DNA from: Candidula unifasciata
Lineage: Eukaryota > Mollusca > Gastropoda > Stylommatophora > Geomitridae
DNA: 64,000 bases
Assembly: GCA_905116865.2 (NCBI GenBank)
Contig: CAJHNH020002798.1
Span: 29,386 to 93,385 of the forward strand
Direction of reading: 5' to 3'
The translations under genes were made by a program, and so were the position numbers. Positions 33,664 to 44,590 of this stretch are shown piece after piece (position 1 is the first letter of the stretch; every line of letters starts with the position of its first letter). The notes below the pieces were generated by a model that saw only the letters and a list, made by a program, of their open reading frames with translations, was not told the DNA's origin and searched no databases.

Positions 33664-35050
33664 CGACAGGAGTGATATGTGACAGGAATGAGCCTCTCGA
33701 TAACAATCCAGAGATCCTTAGCGGTCTCAAGCAGCCTGAGTTGCCGAAGGTATCATTCAAAGTGATACCTCCCCTTTGGTCTGAGGTTGGGGAAATTGTG
33801 AAAAGAGCCAGCGGCAAGTCTGCTCCAGGTCCGAATGGTGTTCCGTACGTTCTTTACAAGCATTGTCCGAAAGTCCTACGAATCCTTCGCGGCTTGTTGA
33901 GACAAGCGTGGAGCCGAAAACACATATGTCCGGAGTGGCAAAATGCCAACGGGGTTTACATTCCCAAAGAGCAGGACTCGAAGAATCTTTCCCAATTCAG
34001 GCCCATCTCGCTGTTAAATGTTGAGGGCAAAATATTCTTCTCGGTGGCGAACAAGTACATCGATGCGAGTGTTCAATAGGGTTTTATCCCGGGCGTTCCT
34101 GGGTGCCTTGAACACGCGACCATGATTTGGGAGTCTATCCAGAGGACCAAGCATGAGAGAACCCAATTGCACTTTATATGGTTGGACCTAGCCAACGCCT
34201 ATGGGGCTGTTCCCCATAGGCTACTGTGGCAGGCCCTTCGCATGTTTCACGTACCGGCACAGATCAACGAAATGATCGAGCAATATTTCTCTAAGTTCGC
34301 TTTGCGATTCTCTACCTCAACGTTTACCACAACGTGGACTGAGCTACAAGTTGGGATAGCTATGGGGTGTACGATCTCACCAGTACTGTTTGTCATGGTC
34401 ATGCAGATCATGTTAGACGGGGCGGCCGGCTACGGACAGGGCCTTCAAATTGGGGATCACTTGATGCCACCACTACGTGTATTTATGGATGACACGACTA
34501 TAATCACGGGTAGCGAGGAATCTGCCCGTACGATTCTGAAAAGATTGGACGCGGTGGTCCAATGGAGCGGGATGCGATTCAAACCGCAGAAGTTGAGGAG
34601 TCTGTCAATCCTTAGGGGCAAGGTAGCGGCAACCAGTTTTACGGTTGCAAGAAATAGAATCCCCACTGTTCTGGAGAACCGGTGAAGAGCCTTGGTCACG
34701 TTTGCGATTCCGAGTTATCTGATAGAGCGGAGGTCCGGCGAATACACGAGTCACTGGCTACAGGCCTGCTCGCAATCGAGCGTAGCAGGCTGATCATGAA
34801 GTTCAAGGTCTGGTGTCCACAATTCGTGTTGATCCCAAAGCTCCTCTGGCCGCTGCTAGTCTACGAAGTGACAAAGACTGCAGTGGAGACGATGGTGAAA
34901 AAGATCAACACAGCCTTAAGAATGTGGATTGGTGCACCGCCTTGTCTGACTGACGTGGCTCTGTATTGTAAGCAGGCTAAGCTGGTACTCCCGTTTAAAT
35001 CGATAACTGAAGAGTTTAAAGTCGACAAAGTAAGACTCGCCATGCTCTAG
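33664..35050 (+). pseudogene. RLE LINE reverse transcriptase
   Basis: Three collinear open pieces (33672-34079, 34122-34685, 34682-35050). Motifs in order: SGKSAPGPNGVPYVLYK, SQFRPISLLNVEGKIFF, then after a TAG at 34077 GVPGCLEHATMIW, FIWLDLANAYGAVPHRLL, IAMGCTISPVLFVM, the catalytic VFMDDTT (34480-34500) and SGMRFKPQK. The catalytic MDD aspartates survive. After a frame change, SLGHVCDSEL, LLWPLLVYEV and FKSITEEFKVDKVR belong to the conserved thumb region of this LINE group. One stop and one frameshift disable it. Confidence 0.85.
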
Positions 35051-36147
35051 CGCGAGTCTTCAGACCCAAATGTCATCGCTGTCCAGCCCGCTCTAAAGAC
35101 TGGTCAGAAGTGGAAGGTCCTAGATGCGATCGAATCAGCCTAGAATGCACTAAAATTGAAGGAGATTATGGGATACACCCAAACCGACCGTCGAGGCCTA
35201 GGTCACGGGCAGGTCAGTTGACGGTCCAAAGCCACAGCCAAAAAGCGCCGAGACATGGTGATACAGCAAGTACGGGACAACAAACACGAGGTTCGGGTCC
35301 AGAAAGCAGCCCAACAGTCGCAGCAGGGCCACTGGGTCAGCATAGAGAGCGCATTGTCAAGAGTACTCACATGGGGTGAGATCTGGTGAATCACCCCGCT
35401 GCGACTGAGCTTTATGGCTCGTTCTGCGTACGATGTATTACCGTCCGGTGTCAACATGGTGAAGTGGTCTGCGGCTAACGACCCGACATGACCGCTGTGC
35501 AGAGCGAAGCAGACGTTAGAACACGTACTGTCCGCATGCAGAAAAGCCCTAGGTCAAGGCAGATTTACCTGGCGACACAACAAGGTGCTAAAAGAGTTGG
35601 CAGCTGTTGTGGACCAGGCTAGGATGAGGGCCAATACGAGGGCCAATCCTACCATCGTTCCCATACGCTTCCGCAAGGCTGGGCAGATTCACAAAGGTAG
35701 AATCAACAAAGTCGCATACGATCCATCTATGCTAGACTCTGCGAGGGACTGGTTACTGGCGGTTGACCTGCCTGGCCATGAAAGATAGTCAATCCGGAAT
35801 ACTGGCCTGTGGCCTGACATAGTTCTCCACTCTGCGGAGAAACGGCAGCTCATCCTGATTGAGCTGACCGTCCTGTATGAGTCGCGAATGGAGGAAAGCC
35901 ATTTGTACAAGCTCGAGAAGTACAGTGACTTAGCAGCCAATCTAAGGAGGGACGAAGTGTAAGAGTCTTCGCCGTCGAAGTCGGCTCAAGAGGTCTCGTT
36001 GCCACTTCACTATACAATGTGATTGAAGAACTAGGCTTACGCGGTAATGAACGCAAACGGACACTTAAACAGCTGGGCGAGGTTGCTGAGAAGGCCTCGA
36101 GCTGGCTCTGGACACAACGAAACAACGTAGGGGACGGGCCTCGGTGA
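35051..36147 (+). pseudogene. RLE LINE zinc knuckle and restriction-like endonuclease, copy A
   Basis: The zinc knuckle reads *-P-L-C-R-A-K-Q-T-L-E-H-V-L-S-A-C near 35490-35545, with its first cysteine changed to a TGA stop. The endonuclease follows in pieces: the (P)DIVLHSAEKRQLILIELT catalytic core near 35815-35871, SRMEESHLYKLEKYSDLA, then a frame break, and the C-terminal end SSWLWTQR before a stop at 36145-36147. Compared with copy B (41104-41592) there are at least two further frame breaks. The enzyme nicks the target DNA to prime reverse transcription in R2-type elements. Confidence 0.8.
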
Positions 36148-36369
36148 GCTGGTCCGGGTGTCTAGCGGAAAAATATTTCTCATCCCTCAAAAGTCCATCG
36201 TGTCCGAATTGTCTGCCAGTGTCCCTCTGCCACCTGCTAACAAAAGTCCAGCATGTGTCCGGTATACCAATTGTAAGCTTGCCGCTCGGTCGTTCAGGTA
36301 TGCAGACTGCTTTAATTATGCTACCGTGATGACTTCTTACTTCACAGTACCTTCTGCAAAATCACCAAT

Positions 36370-36568
36370 TCCCCTTGTCACTATCCGAACAACATCCGGT
36401 AATTCGTGCAGCAGGGAAACCAACCCTGAGCTTCATGAACTCAGGTGGGCCCACTCTCTGAAAATGTCTAGGAGCTCGTGAGCCGAAACATTTGTCGACG
36501 AGAGGTTACTTCTACTGACGATTAGTAGACCCCTGCTGTACATGCTCCTCTGTGGAGTTTCTTCTTAT
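36370..36568 (+). other. Shared 3' module with predicted hairpin, copy A
   Basis: The 3' UTR end of RLE copy A. It runs from CATCCGGTAATTCGTGCAGC to TGTGGAGTTTCTTC. Stem arms AAATGT (36462-36467) and ACATTT (36488-36493) flank a loop with CTAGGAGCTCGTGAGCCGAA. A second stem is CTAC/GTAG around TGACGATTA. Homologous modules occur at 41880-42047, 46204-46400 (minus) and 57949-58120 (minus). Confidence 0.7.
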
Positions 36569-36690
36569 AGTGAAAGGCACACACCATACTGACGGGAAAG
36601 CCCGTATATCTAAAACTATCGTGACCCAGATGCAAAAGAACAGATAATTGATTGTTTGAACACTAAGAGATTATTGTGCTCTAATGGAAC
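36569..36690 (+). mobile_element. Tc1-like transposon remnant, right part
   Basis: Starts with the right copy of the 19-bp target duplication (36569-36587), where the Tc1 reading continues SERHTPY and then TGA, completing the transposase C terminus cut off on the left side at 31924. The following sequence should be the 3' flank and terminal repeat of the transposon; its end was not identified. Confidence 0.65.
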
Positions 36691-36944
36691 ATTTCCACTC
36701 CTGAAATTACATTTTTTTTTAACTGATTGAAAAATTTCCTAGACTTTAAAAAAAAACCACTTGGCTGAAAGCGCACAAAATTCGTGCCACTGCTGCGCAT
36801 GGTAGTCGCACAGGCTCTGAAAGGGAGACTTAGATTTCTTAAAAATAACAACAGGAATTTTATATCAAAAAGAATAACTCAAAAATTTGATATTACCGTA
36901 AAATAGTAGCAATTCCTAACCAAGTCAATAAATTCATGTGTGTC

Positions 36945-37095
36945 GATTCAATTACGACATTAGCTCCCAGTCTTAAATTGGTAACAAGCAAAGTCTGGGC
37001 GGTACGTTAACCACATCACTCACAGAGTGCAAATTGCTTTATAAAAGATAGGACTAGCCCTATATGTTCAATATGCCTAAATGCATGGTAAATTA
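36945..37095 (+). mobile_element. SINE family A, body fragment
   Basis: AAATTGGTAACAAGCAAAGTCTGGGCGGTACGTTAACCACATCACTCACAGAGTGC and the ATATGC...CCTAAATGCATGG end match the family body. The tRNA head is missing. Confidence 0.6.
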
Positions 37096-37193
37096 CCATG
37101 ACAAAAAGCAAGAAAATTTAAACAGCTAGATTGTAAAGACAGAACATTATATTCTGTAATAACCATCTTTCTTTCGCTGAATGCTAGAAAAAC

Positions 37194-37367
37194 ATTTCTT
37201 CTTCTTCTTTGTTTTCTTCTTCTTCTTCTTCTTCTTCTTCTTCTTCTTCTTCTTCTTCTTCTTCTTCTTCTTCTTCTTCTTCTTCTTCTTCTTCTTCTTC
37301 TTCTTCTTCTTCTTGTTCTTCTTCTTCTTCTTCTTCTTCTTCTTCTTCTTCTTCTTCTTCTTCTTTT

Positions 37368-37399
<32 letters not shown>

Positions 37400-38361
37400 T
37401 TCTTCTTCTTCTTCTTCTTCTTCTTCTTCTTCTTCTTCTTCTTCTTCTTCTTCTTCTTCTTCTTCTTCTTCTTCTTCTTCTTCTTCTTCTTCTTCTTCTT
37501 CTTCTTCTTCTTCTTCTTCTTCTTCTTCTTCTTCTTCTTCTTCTTCTTCTTCTTCTTCTTCTTCTTCTTCTTCTTCTTCTTCTTCTTCTTCTTCTTCTTC
37601 TTCTTCTTTTTTCTTCTTCTTCTTCTTCTTCTTCTTCTTCTTCTTCTTCTTCTTCTTCTTCTTCTTCTTCTTCTTCTTCTTCTTCTTCTTCTTCTTCTTC
37701 TTTTTCTTCTTCTTCTTCTTCTTCTTCTTCTTCTTCTTCTTCTTCTTCTTCTTCTTCTTCTTCTTCTTCTTCTTCTTCTTCTTTTTCTTCTTCTTCTTCC
37801 TTTTCTTCTTCTTCCTCTTCTTTTTCTTCTTCTTCTTCTTCTTCTTCTTTTTCTTCTTCTTCTTCTTCTTCTTCTTCTTCTTCTTCTTCTTCTTCTTCTT
37901 CTTCTTCTTCTTCTTCTTCTTCTTCTTCTTCTTCTTCTTCTTCTTCTTCTTCTTCTTCTTCTTCTTCTTCTTCTTCTTCTTCTTCTTCTTCTTCTTCTTC
38001 TTCTTCTTCTTCTTCTTCTTCTTCTTCTTCTTCTTCTTCTTCTTCTTCTTCATCTTCTTCTTCTTCTTCTTTTTCTTTTACTTCGTCTTCTTCTTCTTCT
38101 TCTTCTTCTTCTTCTTCTTCTTCTTCTTCTTCTTCTTCTTCTTCTTCTTCTTCTTCTTCTTCTTCTTCTTCTTCTTCTTCTTCTTCTTCTTCTTCTTCTT
38201 CTTCTTCTTCTTCTTCTTCTTCTTCTTCTTCTTCTTCTTCTTCTTCTTCTTCTTCTTCTTCTTCTTCTTCTTCTTCTTCTTCTTCTTCTTCTTCTTCTTC
38301 TTCTTCTTCTTCTTCTTCTTCTTCTTCTTCTTCTTCTTCTTCTTCTTTTTCTTCTTCTTCG
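37194..38361 (+). repeat. Giant (TTC)n tract, about 1.17 kb
   Basis: Roughly 390 TTC triplets with scattered single-base interruptions (CTTTTT, TTGTTC, TTACTTCG, TTCATC, TTCCTC). The minus strand is an almost pure purine GAA tract. Long GAA/TTC tracts can form triplex (H-DNA) and are length-unstable. Its right edge on the minus strand is GTCAAGGCGAACGAAGAAG, matching the GAA-tailed repeat end at 11290-11360. The long poly-E, poly-K, poly-R, poly-F, poly-S and poly-L frames here are not genes. Confidence 0.97.
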
Positions 38362-38399
38362 TTCGCCTTGACAGAGCGATTGGGATGTTGTGTTGTGGT

Positions 38400-39540
38400 T
38401 GATATGTAGACTTTGATGACAACCCCTCCCCCATGCAACACATATGATATCAAGACAATCCTTTGCAGTCACCTTTTAGGAATGGTTGTTTGGGAAAAGG
38501 TGTGTGTGTGGGGGGGGGGGGGGGGGGAGGTCGGAGAAAATCAGCATCATAGCAAGGGAGAATCTACTTTTTGTGTATCCTACGGGACAGAGACTGCATC
38601 TCCCGCATCGGACTTTATACAGTCACAGCAGATGCTGTTCCTAAAGCCAGCGGCGCATCTCCATAATTAAGGCGGACTGAGTTTTGCCATTATTATTAGA
38701 AGAAAGAAGGAACAAACATCCAAACTAACAAACCAGGGAACTTAGGAAATGTTTTAATGTCCTTACTTGACCACGCAAACTCGCCTTAAGCCAGACTTTA
38801 GGACACTGCCCTGAAATTATTTTCATACACTAGGCGTGCTGAATTAATCTAGCTGTGAATTTCATAATTTCTGAAACACAGCCAGCGGCTGTTTTACCAA
38901 CGGTTCTTGAAACACCAAGTGTTTCATCGTTTCCTGTAGGGAATCTGTGCAATTTTCCCCAACCTGTCAATGAATTTCATTGAGTGTGTTGCATGTCTAT
39001 GCTGACACATTTACTGTGCTATACACACAATACACCAGCTCATATGTGCAGACAATTAGTGCCTGTTCTAATGTAAGGGGGTGGAGGAGGTCGTGGCGGG
39101 TATGGGGGGGGGGGGTGGTTGTTAAACTACGAAAGAATTTGAAAAGGCTAAGTTCAATGTGCATTTAAAAAAAAAAGTAACATAAAAATACAACTTAAAT
39201 TGAAGTAATGGGTCAAAAAGTACTTATCTGAAGCAGGTTAAAGAATGGTAAAATCTAATAAGTATATTATCAGCGAAAGCGAGAACAGATCGAGAAATAA
39301 ATGAGATGCCAGAAAAAAGCAGCCAGCTTAATCGCCTGAGACAAAGTGAGCAATTATACTTTCTGACAGAAGGTGGAAACAAAAGCATGCTCCAAAATCA
39401 TAGAGTAACGTAATGGTTTGGTCATCTGTTAGACTGCAGCCACATCAGCTTGTTCACAGGCGACGGACGTGAGAAGACCATGAGAAAGGAAGCTCTAGGA
39501 AGGGGATGCTTGCGGCCAAAGAATAAGACAGCAGTAAATA
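38400..39540. other. No assignable gene
   Basis: Contains two G-rich runs (38507-38528 and 39103-39118). No coding signal. Confidence 0.4.
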
Positions 39541-39547
39541 GAGAGAG

Positions 39548-39549
39548 AT

Positions 39550-39611
<62 letters not shown>
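39548..39611 (+). repeat. (GA)n microsatellite
   Basis: About 30 GA dinucleotides, immediately followed by a family B SINE. Confidence 0.95.
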
Positions 39612-39615
<4 letters not shown>

Positions 39616-39850
39616 CGTCTGTGGCTTGAGCGTTGCGAATGGATTTCGTAATACCGGGGTTATGGATTTGATCCCAGCTGCAAGCGACTAGGCAGCAGGC
39701 CGCTATAAGATAGTTTTTACAGTGGTATAGAGAGCCCGATGTTGTGTGGCAATGACAAACTATTGAATGGACATTTGTCTAGAAAAACAACAACAGTAAA
39801 CAAAATGCTAGAGTTTGTTCTTTAACGTTTTGCAAAGGATACGCAACTTT
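39612..39850 (+). mobile_element. SINE family B, full length
   Basis: Head GTCTGTGGCTTGAGCGTTGCGAATGG and B-box-like GGATTTGATCCCAGCTGC, then AGTGGTATAGAGAGCCC, GGCAATGACAAACT, AATGCTAGAGTTTGTTC, AAAGGATACGCAAC and a T run. A (GA)n tract lies on each side (39548-39611 and 39855-39963), which suggests insertion into a GA tract. Confidence 0.75.
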
Positions 39851-39854
39851 TTTT

Positions 39855-39965
<111 letters not shown>

Positions 39966-40049
39966 AACTTAGACAGAAAACATTTTGATAAACCGTTAGT
40001 GCCTTTCTCAGTGTAGTGGAACTGAATGAAATCGCAGTGTGTGCTCAAT

Positions 40050-40490
40050 GTTCAAAATAAACAAAGACATTAAGTTATAATAAGCCAGGTTAGTCGTTTT
40101 CATTAAGATTAATCAAGTGTTATTCTTAAGCTTTGCTTTAAAATTTCTATACTTGGACACTGAGTGGAAGGATTACCTGAGACGCAACTTCTTTAAGCAG
40201 CTGATACAATATGTATTTTTTTTTTTTTTTTGTAAAGACTTTCTGTACCAACGATTTAATATAATTTGAATAGCCTCTTAAGCTGACTGTTCTACAGTTC
40301 GGCCAGTAAAACTGAAAGGGAGTCTTTCAGAGCAAGGTAAAAATTTCAGTGTTTCTCGTTGTTTAGATAAAGGACATTAACAAATGTTGTCACCAGCGAG
40401 ATTTCAAAAGCTTACATAAACGAGAACTGCACAGAATCCGGTTCTGCTTTCTCCACTGACTTTCAAAGTGGATATGAGGCTGTTATAGTC
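40050..40490. other. No assignable gene
   Basis: No recognised coding or repeat signature. Confidence 0.4.
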
Positions 40491-41103
40491 CTATGACCGT
40501 CTCAGACAAGAGGAATGAGCCTCTCGATGACAATCCAGAAATCCTTAGCGGCCTTAAGCAGCCTGAGTTGCCAAAGGTATCAATTAAAATGATACCTCCT
40601 TCTTGGTGTGAGGTCGAGGAAGTTGTGAAAAGAGTTAGCGGCAAGTCCGCCCCAGGTCCGAATGGTGTTCCATACGTCCCGTACAAGCGTTGTCCGAAAG
40701 TCCTACGAATACTTCACCGCTTACTGCGATTAGCGTGGAGCCGAAATCACATATATCCGGAGTGGCAACGGGCCAACGGGGTCTAAATTCCCAAAGAGCA
40801 AGACTTGAAGAGTCTTTCCCAATTCAGGTCTTTTTCGCTGTTGAACGTTGAGGGCAAAATATTGTTCTTGGTCATGGCTCACACAGTATCTGAGGGCAAA
40901 GAAATACATCGATACTAGTGGTAACATGGTAAAGTGGAGTGCGGCTAACGACACGATATGCCCGTTATGCAGAGCTAAACAGACGCTCGAGCACGTATTG
41001 TCCGCTTGCAGAAAAGCCCTAGGTCAGGTCAGATATACTTAGAGCCACAACAAGTTGCTGAAAGAGTTAGCGGCCGTTGTGGACCAAGCTAGGATGAGGG
41101 CCA

Positions 41104-41595
41104 ATGCGAGGGCCAGTCTTACCGTCGTCCCCGTGCGCTACCTTAGGGCTGGGCAGATTTAAAAAAGTAAATTCAACAAAGTCGCATACACTCCATCGAT
41201 GCTTGACTGCGAGGGACTGGTTACTGGCGGTTGACCTGCCTAGTCATGAAAAGTATCCTGAGTTAATTCGGAAGACTGTCCTGCGACCCGAGATAGTCCT
41301 ACACTCTGCGGAGAAACGTCAGCTCATCCTGATTGAGCTGACCATGCCGTATGAGTCGCGAATGGACGAAAGCCATATGTACAAGCTCGAGAAGTACTGT
41401 GAATTAGCGGATGATCTGAGAAGAGACGAAGAGTACACAGTAAGAATCTTCGCCGTCCAGGTAGGCGCAAGAGGTCTCGTTTCCACTTCAATGTACAATG
41501 TGATTAAACAACTAGGCTTACGAGGGAATGAACGCAAACGAGCACTAAAACAACTGAGCAAGGTGGCTGAGAAAGCCTGGAGCTGGCTCTGAACA
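41104..41595 (+). pseudogene. RLE LINE restriction-like endonuclease, copy B
   Basis: An open 162-codon frame. From residue 40: W-L-L-A-V-D-L-P, then the catalytic core RPEIVLHSAEKRQLILIELT (P-D/E-x11-E-L-T, metal-binding acidic residues present), P-Y-E-S-R-M-D-E-S-x-x-x-K-L-E-K-Y, the VRIFAVQVGARGLVSTS segment and a C-terminal KAxSWL. Substitutions relative to copy A are mostly conservative. It is disconnected from any RT or promoter, so it is listed as a pseudogene despite the open frame. Confidence 0.8.
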
Positions 41596-41869
41596 TAACG
41601 GAACGTCGTGGGGGACGGGCCTCTGTGAGCTGATCCGGGTGTATAGTGGAAAAGAATGACTTATCTCTTAAAGTCCATCGTGTCCGAATTGTCTGCCAGT
41701 GTCCCTCTGCCACCTGCCAACAAAGTCCAAAATGTGTCCGGTAAACCAAACGTAAGCTTGCCACTTGGTCGTCCAGGCAAGCTGACTGCTCTAATTATGC
41801 TACCACAACAACTTCTTATCTCACAATACCTGTTGCAAAGTCACCAATTCGTCTTGTCCCTGTCCGATA

Positions 41870-42047
41870 ACATCCGGTAATACGTGCAGCAGGAGAAAAT
41901 CAACCCTGAGCCTCATGAACTCAGGTGGGCCCACTCTCTGAAAATGTCTAGGAGCTCGTGGGCCGAAACATTTGTCGACGAGAGATTACTTCCACTGATG
42001 ATTGGTAGACTCCTACTGTACATGCTCCCCTGTGGAATTTCTTCTTA
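41870..42047 (+). other. Shared 3' module with predicted hairpin, copy B
   Basis: Stem arms AAATGT (41942-41947) and ACATTT (41968-41973), identical to copy A. Second-stem region is CCAC TGATGATTG GTAG. Overall identity to copy A is about 93 percent. Confidence 0.7.
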
Positions 42048-42082
42048 TCTTATTGCTATAGAGGTATGTCTCTCTCTTGTTA

Positions 42083-42325
42083 TACCCCACCAGGACATAA
42101 CACAAGCGATAACACTCTGTGACACAAAGTGCCACCATGCAGATAAGGATCACCCGTAGAGAGGTCCCAGTAACCATTTTCAGTCGTTAGGCCATATTTA
42201 TGTCCCGGCTATATTCAGCCCCCCCCCCCTTTCTGGGGAGGAAAGGGGGGGGGGGAGCTTTTCAGGGTGGAGCTGTGGAGCTTCAAAAAAAAAAAAAACT
42301 AAAAATTGCATCCTAAGTGGGGACA
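42083..42325 (+). mobile_element. Repeat C, copy 6, with poly-C/poly-G insertion
   Basis: Starts TACCCCACCAGGACATAACAC, 36 bp past the end of RLE copy B. Its centre, near 42217-42255, is expanded by a C10 run and a G12 run that could pair with each other. Confidence 0.8.
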
Positions 42326-42329
42326 ACTG

Positions 42330-44290
42330 TTAGATATTATAAAATAAAGAGGTAAATGTATGACCTTAATCCTCTCCAGAGCTCAAAGCATAGGCATTAT
42401 TATAGAGGCTATGTGTTACCCAGGCAGCACGGAACCTCGTTGAGACTGTCTTGTTTATTCCAAAGGAAAGGTGACAAGTATACGTCTGGAACAAAGTATG
42501 CTGCAGAAACTACCGGATCAGAGGAGCAGTGTTTTGTCTGTCTTTGCTTCATAGACCAGCTGCCAGCCAAGGCTATCAGATTGGCCTGCCTTGCAGTAAC
42601 ATTGATGCAGATTGCATTTTCTCGTTCTAGCATAGGTAAGACTAGTTTTCTAGCCGTTGCACTTCTCCGTCTGGAGTCATAGGTATGATCCGGAATATCA
42701 GGTTTGGTCACATCATGCGTTAACGGAGACAATCCTACCGAATACTGTTGTACGGTAGCTCAGTTATATCAGTCTAAAACTGAAACAAAACACACACACA
42801 AATTCACTGAAACGGTGTGCTTTCTCTTATCCACAAGGACAAAACATACTGTTTGTATAACTAGTAAATTGTATATGAATGAATACAAATATATAGTAGA
42901 TACAAAACAAAGAACTTCTTCACTTGATATACTCAGAAATCAATATCAGTCAAATATTTGGAAACGTGTGTTTGGTTTTTAAAAAAAAGAAAGCTACACA
43001 TATGGAAATGGATTAATCGAAATTACATGCCTACTTTACTTATTTGAAAACAGTCCACCAAGCCATTTCATGGTCCAATCAGGACAACACCCTTTGATAA
43101 TAAATAAGTATTTAAAAAGAAAAAACACTCACGTACACACACCCATGAGAATGCTGTCCATAAAAACAAAATTAGTTCGGCTTTGAATTCTTGCCTCCAA
43201 TGGATGCCTAGAAACGGAAAGGCGGGTGAGCTTAAAAAGGCTACAGGACACTTCATGCAGCCCAGTTTTTTTTCCAGAGCTTTCAAATGTCAAAGACACT
43301 GTTAAAACCATCTTGGAAATTAAACTGGAGAGAGGACCATAACAATTACAGACGAGACTATGTTGTAAGGTGCAAAAAGTAAGACGATACAAAACAAAAT
43401 TGTCATTATATTATTCTGTTTGTTTGGTTACAAAAAGTTTATTTCAATGCAAGGAACAGACTTGCGAACTTGGTGACAACTAACAAGGTTTAAAGAAAGA
43501 GGACAGGGGATAGCAAGGGGTAAAACCCCTTGATGTCTTGGCCATTGCACGGACCACCAACCGATCCAAGATTGTGCAGATCGTTTAGAATGGTGAATGA
43601 TGAACACTTATGATTTTCATATGACACATGATTTATTATTCCAGGAAGGAAAATAGAAGCGATTGGCCTAACACAGCCTAGAAAAACATGGACTAATAAC
43701 ATTAAAGACCTTCTATAGCGACACGAAATGGCAATATAAATTGCTAACCATCACACACAATGGTTAACGGCAAAAGTGGAAAATGTGATAATGATAAAGC
43801 ATCGTTTTGCTTTGTATTTAACAATTTAGTTGCTTGCGAGGGTCGATAAGAAAGCAACTCTACACAACTGTCGGTTTGTTGTTGTTTATGTTTTTGTTGT
43901 TTATTACTCTGTCTAGTTACAACTTGTTATCGGTTCTACTGTAGTCATGCTTTTTTTTTTAATATCACAAAACAATTTGAGTCCCATCTAAGTGTATGTT
44001 TGTCTCAATGCATTTGGCGTCTTTAGAAATTATATTTCCACGCAAATATACAGTAAGTTACCAAGGAAAACATTTCTGTTAAACAATATTCGACACTAAA
44101 GTATTGTCTTACGCTTTTTTGTTTTCTCAGACACGAATACAGAAAGCGTCCTAAAACTTCAAAAGAGTAATCTACAGTCCACTACAGAAGTCGTGCACAA
44201 CATTAAAAATCTGTAACTAAGTAATCATTTGCATGCAGTCTTTTAAAAAAAAAATAATGTAAACTTCTTCGTTTCTGCGTTTGGTTTCGT
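42330..44290. other. No assignable gene
   Basis: About 2 kb with no recognised coding, SINE or LINE signature. Frames of 85-108 codons at 42356-42732 overlap on opposite strands and look random. Confidence 0.4.
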
Positions 44291-44590
44291 ATGTTTTAGG
44301 TCCGACCTTCAGCTGGGTTGCCTCTATGAATTCACGTGTCAACAGCGGGTTCTTCCTGGGTCCACATAGCTTGCTCTGCACACTTTGTTTTTGAAGTCAG
44401 ATGTCTTTTCGAAGTTGTAGGTTTTGTGGACAGGTCAAATCAGTACTTAACATGATGAACATCTAAGGTGGAGCAGAATGTGCTCAGGTGTTTGTGGTCC
44501 TGTCTGACAGGTACACTGTGGGGACTGTACAATCTTTATTTTATGCATGTTGTAGTTGAGTCGGAAGTGTCCTGTTCACAGACGGAACAT
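44290..44590 (-). pseudogene. Jockey-like LINE 3' end fragment
   Basis: Reverse complement matches 62275-62535, whose frames read SAQC-type CxC, cysteine-rich LQTCxLY and CEFIE at the C terminus of Jockey-type ORF2. A 36-bp foreign segment interrupts it at 44434-44469, relative to the 62.4-kb copy. Confidence 0.65.
44434..44469 (+). repeat. 36-bp segment identical to 46819-46854
   Basis: Identical over 36 bp to part of the RTE-like LINE at 46.8 kb. Here it interrupts a Jockey-like LINE 3' end and is bounded by AGGT on both sides. Confidence 0.85.

Larger units (their letters stand above)
31925..36568 (+). mobile_element. RLE-type non-LTR retrotransposon, copy A
   Basis: A 5'-truncated copy of a LINE carrying a C-terminal restriction-like endonuclease (R2/NeSL/Hero-type organisation). 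Order: N-terminal linker (31940-32390), an unrelated 1.2-kb insertion (about 32465-33660), reverse transcriptase (33664-34690), downstream thumb region (34682-35050), CCHC-type zinc knuckle (near 35490-35550), endonuclease (35800-36147) and a 3' UTR ending near 36568. It is flanked by a 19-bp target-site duplication inside a Tc1 transposon. The coding parts carry stops and frameshifts, so it cannot move on its own. Confidence 0.85.
40495..42047 (+). mobile_element. RLE-type non-LTR retrotransposon, copy B (internally deleted)
   Basis: Same family as copy A. It starts within the coding region (RNEPLD..PEILSGLKQPELPKV, equal to 33688 in copy A), reads through SGKSAPGPNGVPYVPYK to NVEGKI, then jumps directly to the zinc knuckle (NDTICPLCRAKQTLEHVLSAC, 40950-41010) and the endonuclease. 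About 1.4 kb, including the RT palm with the MDD motif, is missing. The 3' UTR is complete to TTTCTTCTTAT near 42047. The endonuclease part is much better preserved than in copy A. Confidence 0.85.

Noticed and set aside
36455..36545. Possible hammerhead ribozyme in the shared 3' module: GAAA and CTGANGA core motifs are both present in copies A-C
   Set aside because: In the linear order found (GAAA, then GTC, then CTGANGA) only a type II topology would fit, and stems I and II do not pair: the base after GTC and the base before CTGA do not match, and CTGANGA is degraded in copy D. The simpler hairpin explains the covariation.
37077..38472. Very long poly-Glu, poly-Lys, poly-Arg, poly-Phe, poly-Leu and poly-Ser frames
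   Set aside because: They are the six translations of one TTC/GAA tract and have no flanking domain.
42356..42732. Overlapping 107-108 codon frames on opposite strands
   Set aside because: Mirror-image open frames with no recognisable domain; expected by chance in 64 kb.
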